From NCBI RefSeq assembly GCF_018860915.1, contig NZ_JAHKQD010000003.1, positions 62,001 to 126,000 on the forward strand: a DNA stretch of 64,000 nt. The letters are read 5' to 3'. Positions 57,001-64,000 of the stretch are shown piece by piece. A program made the translations under genes and the position numbers. The notes under the pieces are model-generated. The model ran no database searches, was not told the origin of the DNA, and was given only the letters and a program-made list of their open reading frames with translations. Source of the DNA: Colwellia sp. C2M11 (GTDB lineage Bacteria > Pseudomonadota > Gammaproteobacteria > Enterobacterales > Alteromonadaceae). Each line of letters starts with the position of its first letter. Position 1 is the stretch's first letter.

Positions 57001-59868
57001 TTCTAACATGTCTACAGACAATTGTTCTGATTCTTGGGAAGTAACTTTTAGTTTCCAAGCGGAACCTAAAAGGTAACCAATATAAGAAACAATACTTTCT
57101 AACGACTTTTCCCATTCTGTTTCGGTGAATAATTCCAAATCAGGGGGCGAGTAATGTTCATCTAAAAAACCTTTATATTTAGAGTTTGATAGTACACTGC
57201 CAAGCCAGTTATGATTTAGGTCAACTCCATTACTTTCTCTAAAATCAGGTATTTCCTTAAAAGTAGCCCCACTAATTAACCCTTCCAATATGTCATATTT
57301 GATTGATACCCCATCCAATAACCTTACAATCATGGGAGAATCTTCTTCATCTGGTTTATATTTTGTTAAACCGTATTCTATATCTTTAACAATATCACCA
57401 AGATCCACTTGGATTCCTGAAATATCAGAGAAATGATCTACATGGTTATACGCCTGTATTAGAGTCATGGTAATAGAATTATCAATAGGTATTTCTCTTC
57501 TTTCCAACTCTTCTATTGGCGTATAAATATTATGATGAAGTAATAACAAGGCAGTATTATGTCCCAGAATATAAAGGAGTATTTTATGCTTCTGCTCTTG
57601 TTCTTCCTCACTTCCTTCTGATGAGCTAGTTAAAAATTTATGAAGTAATTGTATTACCTTTAAAGAACTTTTAGTTGGTGTGCTTGACAACAAACAATTA
57701 TTTATAGAAGCTGATGTAAAGAAATTTAGCATATCCTCATATGCAATTGAGCCTTTTTCATATTCGCTCATGAAATAACTATGTATAGCCGAATGAATAA
57801 ATTCAGCTTCTTCAAAGTTATTTTCCATAATTAGTTTGTACTGAATATAAATAAGGTCTTCTGTTGAAACTAACGGCATAGATTCACGGAATAAATGATG
57901 AAGTGCTTCTTTAGGCTTTTTCAAAGCAATTAAGTATTCAGCTAACTCCATTGCATTCAAGGCAAATACATTGTTATATCGAAACTTGATCCGTTGTGAA
58001 AGTAAAAGCAATTTAGTCACAGATATAAAACAGCCTGTTTGCAAATAAAAAGAAAGTGCATCTTTTAGGTCTGCAAGAATCAAACCTGGCTCAACAAAGT
58101 TGTGCGAGCAATTATCGGCCCAGTCTTGATTACAAAAATCTATGGTTTCGTTTCTGATTTCAATTGTTGCTCTCAAAAGGTGATGAAGTATATTCCTTTG
58201 AGAATAGGAGATATCAATATGTTTTTTACAAAAAAGGGATATTTGTGATTGAAAATCTTCTTCAAGAGCCTTTGTTTTCTTATTTACAAAGGTTATAAGT
58301 GAAGCATGATATGCAAAGATGTTTTCTTTATTTGTTAAAAAATGACTAATTAAATCAAGGTTTTTATCTAAAGATATTCTCATACTCGCTGGAACCGTTT
58401 CAATAAGCGATTTATGTGATATGCATTCCCTAAAACGGGTGATTAATGATATTAGATAAAGCAATTCGTCTTTCTTTACAATATCTTGCCAGAGGCTTTC
58501 ATAATAGACCTCAATCTCACCGCTAACTTGAGGTAACCTATCCAGCCATTTATTGATTTCTTGTTCTCCATCGACTGGCATATTGGTTCTAACGTACTCA
58601 ATTAAATATCGAAGATAGAGTGGATGGTATTCTGAGCATTTCCCCATTTTATTACGAAGTTCAAATGCTAGTTCAGGTAGTTCTTTATTGATAAGTCTTA
58701 AGCATGTATTTACAGGTAATGGAGTTACTAATATTATTTTTTTATCATCTTGAATTATATGCTTAGGAGGAAGGCTGCTTTCATTTTGACCGACAATTAC
58801 GAAAATAATATTTTTAGGTAAAGTAACTGGTAAAGCAGAAAAAAACTCTTCTATTTTATTTGATTTGAAAAGCTCATCTATGCCATCAACAAAAATAACG
58901 CATTTAGTTTGTTTTGCCGCATATTTTTCTGACAACTTTTGTAATAAATCTAATATTGTTGTAATCCATTGATTAATATCTCTCTCTGATTTCTGCGGGA
59001 TAGCGTTATACAAATCCGCAACAACTCTATCCTCTAACCATTCTAAGAACTTTAAGTGATTCATTCTTAACGAAAGAAGGTTTTCCTTACCTTTTTCAAG
59101 CAGAAAATACTTTCCAAGAACTACAATGTCACTTTTAGCATAACCTACCGACTCAACAATAGTCGTTTTACCAGACCCAGGATGCCCCTTGAGAAAGAGG
59201 TAACCTGAATCTAAAGAGGTGATCTTATTTGTTAACTTATCTACAACAGGGGTATTTAATTCAAAACCACTCTCATCTCCCAAACTTTCTTCTTGAGATT
59301 CATATGTAATATAATTTTTATCTAGTAACGTAGCTATTTTGCATACACTTATAGCGCCTAACGTACCATCTAGTTCTTTTGTAATTACACCAATGGTTGT
59401 ATCACTAACCATCAAAGGGGCACCCGATAGACCCTCTATGCATTCATTACTCTGGTTATATTCCAAATCTAACTCATAATTCGATCTTTCAATATTCACA
59501 TTCGATCTAGCAACTATTCCATCCAGTTTAGCGCCTGCATTCAATTTTCCTCCAGGAAAACCAAAAGTACTCCAGGTAGAATTATTTCTAATGACTTGAT
59601 TGGATAGTTTTAAAAAGTACTCTATATCTAACGGTTGTATTAACTCTAAAATGGCTATATCAAGGCTTTCATCGAAGTCCTTTAATCTGACTTCTAATGG
59701 CTCACTAGATATTTCATCTAGCTCAACGAAAATTACAGTAGTATTTTCTTCTACATTTTCGACTGTATGATATGCTGTCAAAAGCTCTTTGTTTGAAACA
59801 AGAAAAGCTGTACCTACATCGTCATTACAATAAATTCTACCTACATACTTTTCTAAATAATTTTGCAC
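54064..59868 (-). CDS. Trypsin-like protease fused to STAND/AAA NTPase and helical repeats (Avs-like)
   Basis: This is the core of the island, 1934 residues. Residues about 1-185 are a trypsin-like serine protease with an intact triad: His34 (LLTAYHTVENV), Asp70 (DESLDIAILEL) and Ser148 (EGLSGAPL). Residues about 205-480 are a STAND-type NTPase: Walker A GHPGSGKTT (228-236), Walker B VIFVDGIDE (324-332), and a sensor-like NIIFVIVGQNE. The rest to about 1700 is helical, TPR-like sensor-style sequence; the last 200 residues look more beta-rich (RVTPSFINLGVQGFAGKV). The start is GTG at 59868 with AAAGGA upstream, five bases after the MBL gene. Such fusions act as antiviral NTPase sensors; the trigger here is unknown. 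Confidence 0.85.
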   Translation of the reverse strand: MQNYLEKYVGRIYCNDDVGTAFLVSNKELLTAYHTVENVEENTTVIFVELDEISSEPLEVRLKDFDESLDIAILELIQPLDIEYFLKLSNQVIRNNSTWSTFGFPGGKLNAGAKLDGIVARSNVNIERSNYELDLEYNQSNECIEGLSGAPLMVSDTTIGVITKELDGTLGAISVCKIATLLDKNYITYESQEESLGDESGFELNTPVVDKLTNKITSLDSGYLFLKGHPGSGKTTIVESVGYAKSDIVVLGKYFLLEKGKENLLSLRMNHLKFLEWLEDRVVADLYNAIPQKSERDINQWITTILDLLQKLSEKYAAKQTKCVIFVDGIDELFKSNKIEEFFSALPVTLPKNIIFVIVGQNESSLPPKHIIQDDKKIILVTPLPVNTCLRLINKELPELAFELRNKMGKCSEYHPLYLRYLIEYVRTNMPVDGEQEINKWLDRLPQVSGEIEVYYESLWQDIVKKDELLYLISLITRFRECISHKSLIETVPASMRISLDKNLDLISHFLTNKENIFAYHASLITFVNKKTKALEEDFQSQISLFCKKHIDISYSQRNILHHLLRATIEIRNETIDFCNQDWADNCSHNFVEPGLILADLKDALSFYLQTGCFISVTKLLLLSQRIKFRYNNVFALNAMELAEYLIALKKPKEALHHLFRESMPLVSTEDLIYIQYKLIMENNFEEAEFIHSAIHSYFMSEYEKGSIAYEDMLNFFTSASINNCLLSSTPTKSSLKVIQLLHKFLTSSSEGSEEEQEQKHKILLYILGHNTALLLLHHNIYTPIEELERREIPIDNSITMTLIQAYNHVDHFSDISGIQVDLGDIVKDIEYGLTKYKPDEEDSPMIVRLLDGVSIKYDILEGLISGATFKEIPDFRESNGVDLNHNWLGSVLSNSKYKGFLDEHYSPPDLELFTETEWEKSLESIVSYIGYLLGSAWKLKVTSQESEQLSVDMLEKVLPILKFDLLTRSQFERSYMLVEEALPFIYNSILEFFSLYSKQNLSKYLDFIYEHSDKQLGVYSEGFRETIHTIAKNLLPQIEHKKHIFQLLKKLEDHVLLGIQNRWDRCQELVLLATHYRALGSSRADGCFQELLNSSMGPSWYKEDQLGLINSSLSMLKRHNASWSPKELAPILDFAAGEMTFQRYIRMEKEEFIGSLCSSGKLSTAIKYFQNETIPLEPKLILHRAESNQIDSLYKGASYDTGVRKIDEQSGILNILENTKGIQLSLQWAISELFLIGDDRYISRFSEIFANTINNSNTIQSNFYMNRIIRILISDMEFAIRNQFISGLNKHLEQRHFDELIIQIHKNKIDVEVPTIPESTPTEVEHEDVTLVDRGEDDIGNSIYLPGTFGTSQGLKEFDIHYGLAKEASDIEDEKTSKQELLLSLRAIQDSGWGVWSRNLGQNDQAFAELSKLCDENELLEILTPLIIDEPHATDWLIVDKLISKFSNVLSPEKVEQLHESIIEHIKIMVSPPNHIVEDFEWMDFENSKTIFNDQELMGFLLNFIDHPSPAIYSRAPSIIKSISRFEPDIYLPILAEHSLTGIQALSPEIAVGIIYSLAIEDVSQIKSHVNIQSLFSRIESCKHLVIKHTWSLIVACINNLDSSLLEEDVSLDNAIFNSKPVDINGKIENEIDISSLGDSLTYILSRLTKIGVWKDSDLISLSKLLVQNSPCLGFDEIVRINDKIHKGYNLGKNRKFINDQLMPIINQIIQHRVTEENINSVISALRQFNPNFPDESIQSYSQNGLNEKIIKFLSSSSQNPMDFLKEGDNEYLHYFEVVVPHDSSPKMIEISVLLSNSKVSLEPSEFQANQHPFVKDIHELNKRKNECFLFNCAPGINYTGGRVTPSFINLGVQGFAGKVKLNDISESHWIEGRSWDSEQLGRPIREGNRLMMTSEKLDLLSQKGWEIFWRVEYNFTTQFFINRKTLEVSMIN

Positions 59869-59873
59869 TTTAA

Positions 59874-61097
59874 TTAGTCCTTTATAAAAGTAAATGCTTC
59901 GTCTGCACCTGAAATATACACGCTGTAATTGTATGTTTCTTTTAATTTTTCGTTATCAAAATAATTAGATGTATCCGTTTCATAATTGAAAATCACCTTT
60001 CGATTAACACTTGTTTTTCGGCCTACAATTCTAGCAATAGTAGCTAAATCAGGGTGGCCAAACTTATAGCTGTTAGTTGAAATAAAGTATGTATCTGAAT
60101 CTATAAGGCTTAATAAGCTCGGACTGGTATTTTTATGTGAGCCATGGTGAGCTACTTTAATTGCATCAAACCATAATTGTTCTTGTTGATATTTATTTTT
60201 TAACGCTCGTTCTATTATTGATGGGTGTGAATCCCCCAAAAAAAGAAGTTTTTTATTTCCATACTCCAAGACAAACGAAATTGAACTACCGTTTGTAGGG
60301 CTATCATCTTCTTCAAAAACCTCAGCCATCAACTTTTCTATATTGATTCCTTTACTAGATATATTTTTGTTTATGTTCTTTTTTATCGGTTTTTCATGAG
60401 AAACTAAAAACTCAAATGCATCATCGAAAAATTGATTATCCAGTGCAGAACTACTAACTCCTAGCTTCCTTAACTCCTTTTTCCAGAATATCATTAGCTT
60501 TTGCAGTTTAGGTTTATCTGGAGAAAGAAGAATTAATTTCACATTTTTTGAAAGCTCTATATCTGTACCATTCTCGACACAAACTGCGTCATGGTTGAAT
60601 TGTGCATTCCAGTCATAACCACCTTTAAAAATAAGAGAAGCTAAAGATGAACCTTGTTTACCACTGATATCTTTATTGTGGTTTTGAACAATGGTTTCAT
60701 CATTTTTATATCCATTAATATTTATTTGCTGGAGTATCCTTTGATCCTTTAACGACAGTTTGTTTTCATTAGTGGGACTATTTTGAATATGTCGGTAACT
60801 ATTGTGCCAAATGTTTTTAATATTAATTTTTTTAGATAATTCATTAGCTTCTAACAAGGACAATGACCCCGATATATGATCTGAATCTATATGAGTAACA
60901 ATTAAAAAATCTAAAGATTTATTCTTTGTCTTGAGTTCAGTTAATTTTGATTTGATATGATCTTCATAAGTACCTTTAAACCCTGTATCGATCAAAATAT
61001 CTAAGCTATCTTCTTCTACTGAAACCCAAAAGCTGTCACCATAGGACGCAGGAAACATAGTAATGCTTAAGCTATTAACTTTAGGAATGTTTGTCAT
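59874..61097 (-). CDS. Metallo-beta-lactamase-fold protein (ComEC/Rec2-type)
   Basis: This 407-residue hydrolase of the MBL fold has no signal peptide or membrane segment. The metal site is complete: THIDSDHISG (His69, Asp71, Asp73, His74), later LLFLGDSHP (bridging Asp) and KVAHHGSHKN (His pair). The C-terminal TNSYKFGHPDLATIA resembles the C-terminal MBL domain of ComEC/Rec2. Such proteins cleave nucleic acids or other phosphoesters. It has GGTGA before its ATG and is coupled to the trypsin-STAND gene (five-base gap). In AVAST type I systems an MBL protein is paired with a protease-STAND protein, as I recall. Confidence 0.85.
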   Translation of the reverse strand: MTNIPKVNSLSITMFPASYGDSFWVSVEEDSLDILIDTGFKGTYEDHIKSKLTELKTKNKSLDFLIVTHIDSDHISGSLSLLEANELSKKINIKNIWHNSYRHIQNSPTNENKLSLKDQRILQQININGYKNDETIVQNHNKDISGKQGSSLASLIFKGGYDWNAQFNHDAVCVENGTDIELSKNVKLILLSPDKPKLQKLMIFWKKELRKLGVSSSALDNQFFDDAFEFLVSHEKPIKKNINKNISSKGINIEKLMAEVFEEDDSPTNGSSISFVLEYGNKKLLFLGDSHPSIIERALKNKYQQEQLWFDAIKVAHHGSHKNTSPSLLSLIDSDTYFISTNSYKFGHPDLATIARIVGRKTSVNRKVIFNYETDTSNYFDNEKLKETYNYSVYISGADEAFTFIKD

Positions 61098-61130
61098 TTA
61101 TTCACCATTGGAACATATGGATTGTCTAGT

Positions 61131-61721
61131 TTAAAACGAATCAGGGTATAGCTTACGCTGCATATTATCTCTTGATTTAGTTAATAATTTTTTACAGCTT
61201 TCAAAAACACTTAAAACAGTATCCCAATACTTATCATCAAGTATTTGCTCTTTTTGATTGCCCGAATAGTATTTCAGGCTACAGCCCTTTTCAGTATCAT
61301 GCTGGACTTTGCCATGTGCAAAAGCGTTGCGCCAATTCATGATAGTATTTAATTGTTTAGTTAATTGCTCTTTCTCACTTCCCTTGATGAACCTCTTTGA
61401 GTTAAGAATTTTAATGAACAAAGACTTCTTACTTGAAAAAGACATAATTGTTGATTTTAAAAGTTCATTTTCAAATAAATGCCTACGTGCATCAGGTTCA
61501 TTGAATGGCCCCATAAAATAAGTCATAAGAAAGCTTTCTAACTCTTGCTCAATAGATGTTGTAGCATAAAGAATTTTACCGCCATTGTTTCTGGCAACAC
61601 GCATACTCTCTTGTATTTCAGTATTTATGATAAAGCCTATATCTTTATCAATTATCCCTTCTTTCGTAAATTGGATAGTCGCTGATACTGTCTGGGTTAT
61701 AGGTAATTCAATCTCTTTCAT
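61131..61721 (-). CDS. HEPN-like protein with RX4H motif
   Basis: This small helical protein of 196 residues contains NWRNAFAHGK, with Arg131 and His136 in the RX4H arrangement of HEPN ribonucleases. An upstream helix (ATTSIEQELESFLMTYF, about 53-69) resembles the first helix of HEPN domains. N-terminal residues 1-35 look beta-rich (ETHV-free, QTVSATIQFT). HEPN proteins are RNase toxins or effectors in many defence systems, although some HEPN-like folds only mediate assembly. It is the first gene of the five-gene operon, 33 bases before the MBL gene. A weak ribosome site precedes the ATG. Confidence 0.7.
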   Translation of the reverse strand: MKEIELPITQTVSATIQFTKEGIIDKDIGFIINTEIQESMRVARNNGGKILYATTSIEQELESFLMTYFMGPFNEPDARRHLFENELLKSTIMSFSSKKSLFIKILNSKRFIKGSEKEQLTKQLNTIMNWRNAFAHGKVQHDTEKGCSLKYYSGNQKEQILDDKYWDTVLSVFESCKKLLTKSRDNMQRKLYPDSF

Positions 61722-61812
61722 AATGTGTCTTAATTTACGTTATTTTCTCTTTTCTTACCTTGAACCCAAGTAACTGACCTATTAATACTGTCTATATACA
61801 ATTATATTAAAT

Positions 61813-61845
61813 AAAAAAAACCTTTGCTAAAGTAGCAAAGGTTTT
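61813..61845 (-). terminator. Intrinsic terminator of recA
   Basis: On the minus strand CCTTTGCTA-CTT-TAGCAAAGG (61841-61821) is followed by eight T residues (61820-61813), about 45 bases after the recA stop. It marks the right border between recA and the accessory operon. Confidence 0.92.
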
Positions 61846-61888
61846 ATAGATAAATTCACTCAAACTAGATTGAGGTTACATAATAGTA

Positions 61889-62929
61889 TTACTCTTCTAC
61901 TATGTCTAAGCCTTCCGGTTCAACTTTCTTGGCATCAATATTCTTACTCAGAAATAGCTCTCTTAATTTAGCATCAACATCTTTCGCCATTTCTGGGTTT
62001 TCTTCAAGATACTTAGCGGCGTTTGCTTTACCTTGTCCAATACGCTCACCATTACAGCTATACCAAGCGCCAGCCTTTTCAACAAAACCGTTTTTAACAC
62101 CTAAATCAATTAATTCACCTAAGCTGTTAATACCTAAACCATACAGTATTTGGAATTCAGCTTGTTTAAAAGGTGGAGCAATTTTATTTTTTACAACTTT
62201 GACACGCGTTTCATTACCAATAATTTCATCACCATTTTTAACCGCACCAATACGGCGTATATCTAATCGAACCGAGGCATAAAATTTAAGTGCATTACCA
62301 CCAGTAGTTGTTTCAGGGCTACCGAACATAACACCAATTTTCATACGAATTTGGTTAATGAAGATAAGCATAGTATTAGATTTTTTCAAATTACCCGTTA
62401 ACTTACGCATAGCTTGCGATAACATACGCGCTTGTAATCCCATATGTGAATCACCCATGTCACCTTCAATCTCAGCTTTAGGTGTAAGAGCAGCTACAGA
62501 GTCAACTACAATAACGTCGATAGCACCAGAGCGAGTTAACATATCAACAATTTCAAGTGCTTGCTCACCGGTATCAGGTTGTGAAATAAGTAATTCATCA
62601 ATGTTAACACCAAGCTTCTCAGCATAAATAGGGTCAAGTGCATGCTCAGCATCAATAAAAGCACAAACTTTATTATTACGCTGCGCTTCAGCAATAACCT
62701 CTAAAGTTAATGTTGTTTTACCACTTGATTCTGGACCATAAACTTCAACAACTCTTCCCATAGGTAAACCACCGGCGCCTAGGGCAATATCTAGACCTAA
62801 CGAACCAGTTGAAATAGTTTCTACATCCATTGTAGTATTGTCGCCAAGCTTCATTATTGAACCTTTACCAAATTGTCTTTCGATTTGGCCTAGGGCTGCT
62901 GCTAATGCTTTTTCTTTATCGTCTTTCAT
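61889..62929 (-). CDS. recA: Recombinase RecA
   Basis: RecA is the homologous-recombination ATPase and co-protease for LexA. The 346 residues match family length. Walker [10 protein letters not shown] is at about 64-72, then [26 protein letters not shown] (Walker B region), loop 2 [20 protein letters not shown] and the acidic C-terminal tail ([10 protein letters not shown]). A LexA box lies 52 bases upstream of the start. It is divergent from mutS. It is not involved in the accessory operon downstream, separated by its terminator. Confidence 0.99.
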   Translation of the reverse strand: MKDDKEKALAAALGQIERQFGKGSIMKLGDNTTMDVETISTGSLGLDIALGAGGLPMGRVVEVYGPESSGKTTLTLEVIAEAQRNNKVCAFIDAEHALDPIYAEKLGVNIDELLISQPDTGEQALEIVDMLTRSGAIDVIVVDSVAALTPKAEIEGDMGDSHMGLQARMLSQAMRKLTGNLKKSNTMLIFINQIRMKIGVMFGSPETTTGGNALKFYASVRLDIRRIGAVKNGDEIIGNETRVKVVKNKIAPPFKQAEFQILYGLGINSLGELIDLGVKNGFVEKAGAWYSCNGERIGQGKANAAKYLEENPEMAKDVDAKLRELFLSKNIDAKKVEPEGLDIVEE

Positions 62930-62980
62930 AATTTACTCCACTAATAACGTCTGGTACGTCGTTTTGATAGAGCAAGTATA

Positions 62981-62996
62981 CTGTATGGTCGTACAG
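62981..62996. promoter_or_regulatory. lexA box: LexA (SOS) box of recA
   Basis: CTGTATGGTCGTACAG keeps the CTGT-N8-ACAG frame of the LexA operator, with TA on both sides (TACTGT...ACAGTA). It lies 52 bases before the recA start, so recA is SOS-inducible. Confidence 0.93.
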
Positions 62997-63268
62997 TATC
63001 AAGTTTTTTTATAATTTATTTTACTTAAATTAAAAAAAATAAAAACCTATACTTTTAACTTATTGATATAAAAGATTAAAAACAACATCAATAACTTTTG
63101 AATTTTTGACTTAAAAAAGTTACTAATTTGATTTACCACTGTTTACACAGTAGTTTATAGCTAAGCTAAATTTAAAGTTTTTATAAAAATAATTCATAAT
63201 TTTATTTGTTAAATATGGCATAATCCTCTTTCACCAACCTTATTGATTCTATGAGTTGCAGCATTTAA
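62997..63268. other. Divergent promoter region recA / mutS
   Basis: Very AT-rich sequence between the LexA box and mutS with poly-T/A tracts. It presumably contains the mutS promoter. No gene, repeat or structured RNA was recognised. Confidence 0.4.
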
Positions 63269-64000
63269 ATGACCACAACAACGCAAGACCTTTCTTCACA
63301 CACCCCTATGATGCGTCAATACCTAACAATAAAAGCAGAATTCCCTAATATTCTGATTTTTTATCGTATGGGTGATTTCTACGAACTATTCTTTGATGAT
63401 GCAAAAAAAGCCGCTGACTTATTAGATATTTCATTGACAGCACGCGGTAAAACAGGCGGGAACGCTATTCCAATGGCAGGCGTTCCTTACCATGCGGTAG
63501 AAAATTATTTAGCTAAACTAGTTCAACTGGGAGAGTCCGTTGCTATATGTGAACAAATTGGTGACCCTGCAACAAGTAAAGGCCCAGTAGAACGTAAAGT
63601 AGTCAGAATTATAACGCCAGGTACAGTGAGTGATGAAGCGCTTTTATCTGATAGGCAAGACAACTTAATTGTTGCTATTACTGAAAATAACGCTAAGTCT
63701 AAAAAAGCTTCCGATCCAAGTTTCGGTTTAGCTTATTTAGATATGACTAGTGGCCGTTTTGTCATTACAGAGCCGCAAACAAGTGAACAATTACAGGCAG
63801 AATTACAACGCCTTTCACCTGCTGAATTACTTTACTCAGAAACGCTTTCATCACTGCAACATGTTGATCAATATAAAGGATTACGCCGACGTCCAGAATG
63901 GGAGTTTGATCTTGAAACATCAGTGGCTTTACTTAATAAGCAGTTTGGAACAAAAGAGCTAACTGGGTTTGGTGTTGATGATAAATTATTAGGTTTATCT
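63269..64000 (+). CDS. mutS: DNA mismatch repair protein MutS (3' truncated by window edge)
   Basis: MutS recognises mismatches and small loops in DNA. The window contains the first 244 residues from ATG at 63269 (the frame stays open to base 64000). The mismatch-reading Phe-x-Glu motif is present in [14 protein letters not shown], followed by [24 protein letters not shown] and CEQIGDP. About 600 residues, including the ATPase, lie outside the window. The recA-mutS divergent arrangement is common in Gammaproteobacteria. Confidence 0.97.
   Translation, partial: MTTTTQDLSSHTPMMRQYLTIKAEFPNILIFYRMGDFYELFFDDAKKAADLLDISLTARGKTGGNAIPMAGVPYHAVENYLAKLVQLGESVAICEQIGDPATSKGPVERKVVRIITPGTVSDEALLSDRQDNLIVAITENNAKSKKASDPSFGLAYLDMTSGRFVITEPQTSEQLQAELQRLSPAELLYSETLSSLQHVDQYKGLRRRPEWEFDLETSVALLNKQFGTKELTGFGVDDKLLGLS

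Overview
The window reads as chromosome of a psychrophilic marine gammaproteobacterium of the Alteromonadales, most like Colwellia. The base composition is AT-rich. The gene order is typically gammaproteobacterial: pilT/pilU beside yggS-proC-yggT-rdgB-hemW-tadA, mltF divergent from purL, ytjB/serB/radA together, and recA divergent from mutS. The isocitrate lyase carries a KQCGH signature that I associate from memory with Colwellia cold-active enzymes. The species is inferred from protein appearance; no search was run.

Layout. 1-747 is the end of rdgC. 789-4439 is a glycolysis block: pgk, then a class I and a class II fructose-bisphosphate aldolase. 4826-6556 holds tandem DUF481 outer-membrane-type proteins. 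6954-13382 is a glyoxylate region: isocitrate lyase, a LysR regulator, an LrgA/LrgB membrane pair and malate synthase G. 13617-17621 holds a small secreted protein, oxyR, a parvulin and a DUF47-Pit phosphate operon preceded by a strong three-repeat Pho box. 17908-20001 is an aldehyde dehydrogenase and a CBS-pair protein. 20048-27806 is the pilU/pilT and yggS-to-tadA block. A 44-codon gene, a lytic transglycosylase, purL, tatD, ytjB, serB, a double-PilZ protein, radA, a dipeptidyl-peptidase and hpf follow up to 43653. A metA-metH operon with MetJ boxes occupies 44113-48913.

Accessory island. Between metA-metH and recA-mutS (about 49.2-61.8 kb) lies an island without housekeeping genes that looks like a defence island. 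Its centre is a compact five-gene minus-strand operon: a HEPN-like protein (RNAFAH motif), a metallo-beta-lactamase-fold protein, a 1934-residue protein joining a trypsin-like protease, a STAND/AAA-type NTPase and a long helical region, a 90-residue protein, and an AlbA_2/Schlafen-like protein. The MBL + trypsin-STAND + small-ORF core resembles what I recall of AVAST (Avs) type I antiphage systems; the HEPN and AlbA_2 partners may make it an unusual variant. Beside it are a possible PIN-like protein paired with a DUF2971 protein, and an unrecognised gene flanked by copies of a short repeat that forms a hairpin on one side.

Other structure. A MITE-like element with imperfect terminal inverted repeats is at 43872-44037. 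A diverged half copy is at 6743-6839 and an isolated end is at 22331-22348. Regulatory sites include a LexA box before recA, MetJ boxes before metA, the Pho box before the phosphate operon, an operator-like palindrome at the purL promoter and several clear intrinsic terminators. I saw no tRNA, rRNA, CRISPR array, transposase, integrase or prophage gene.
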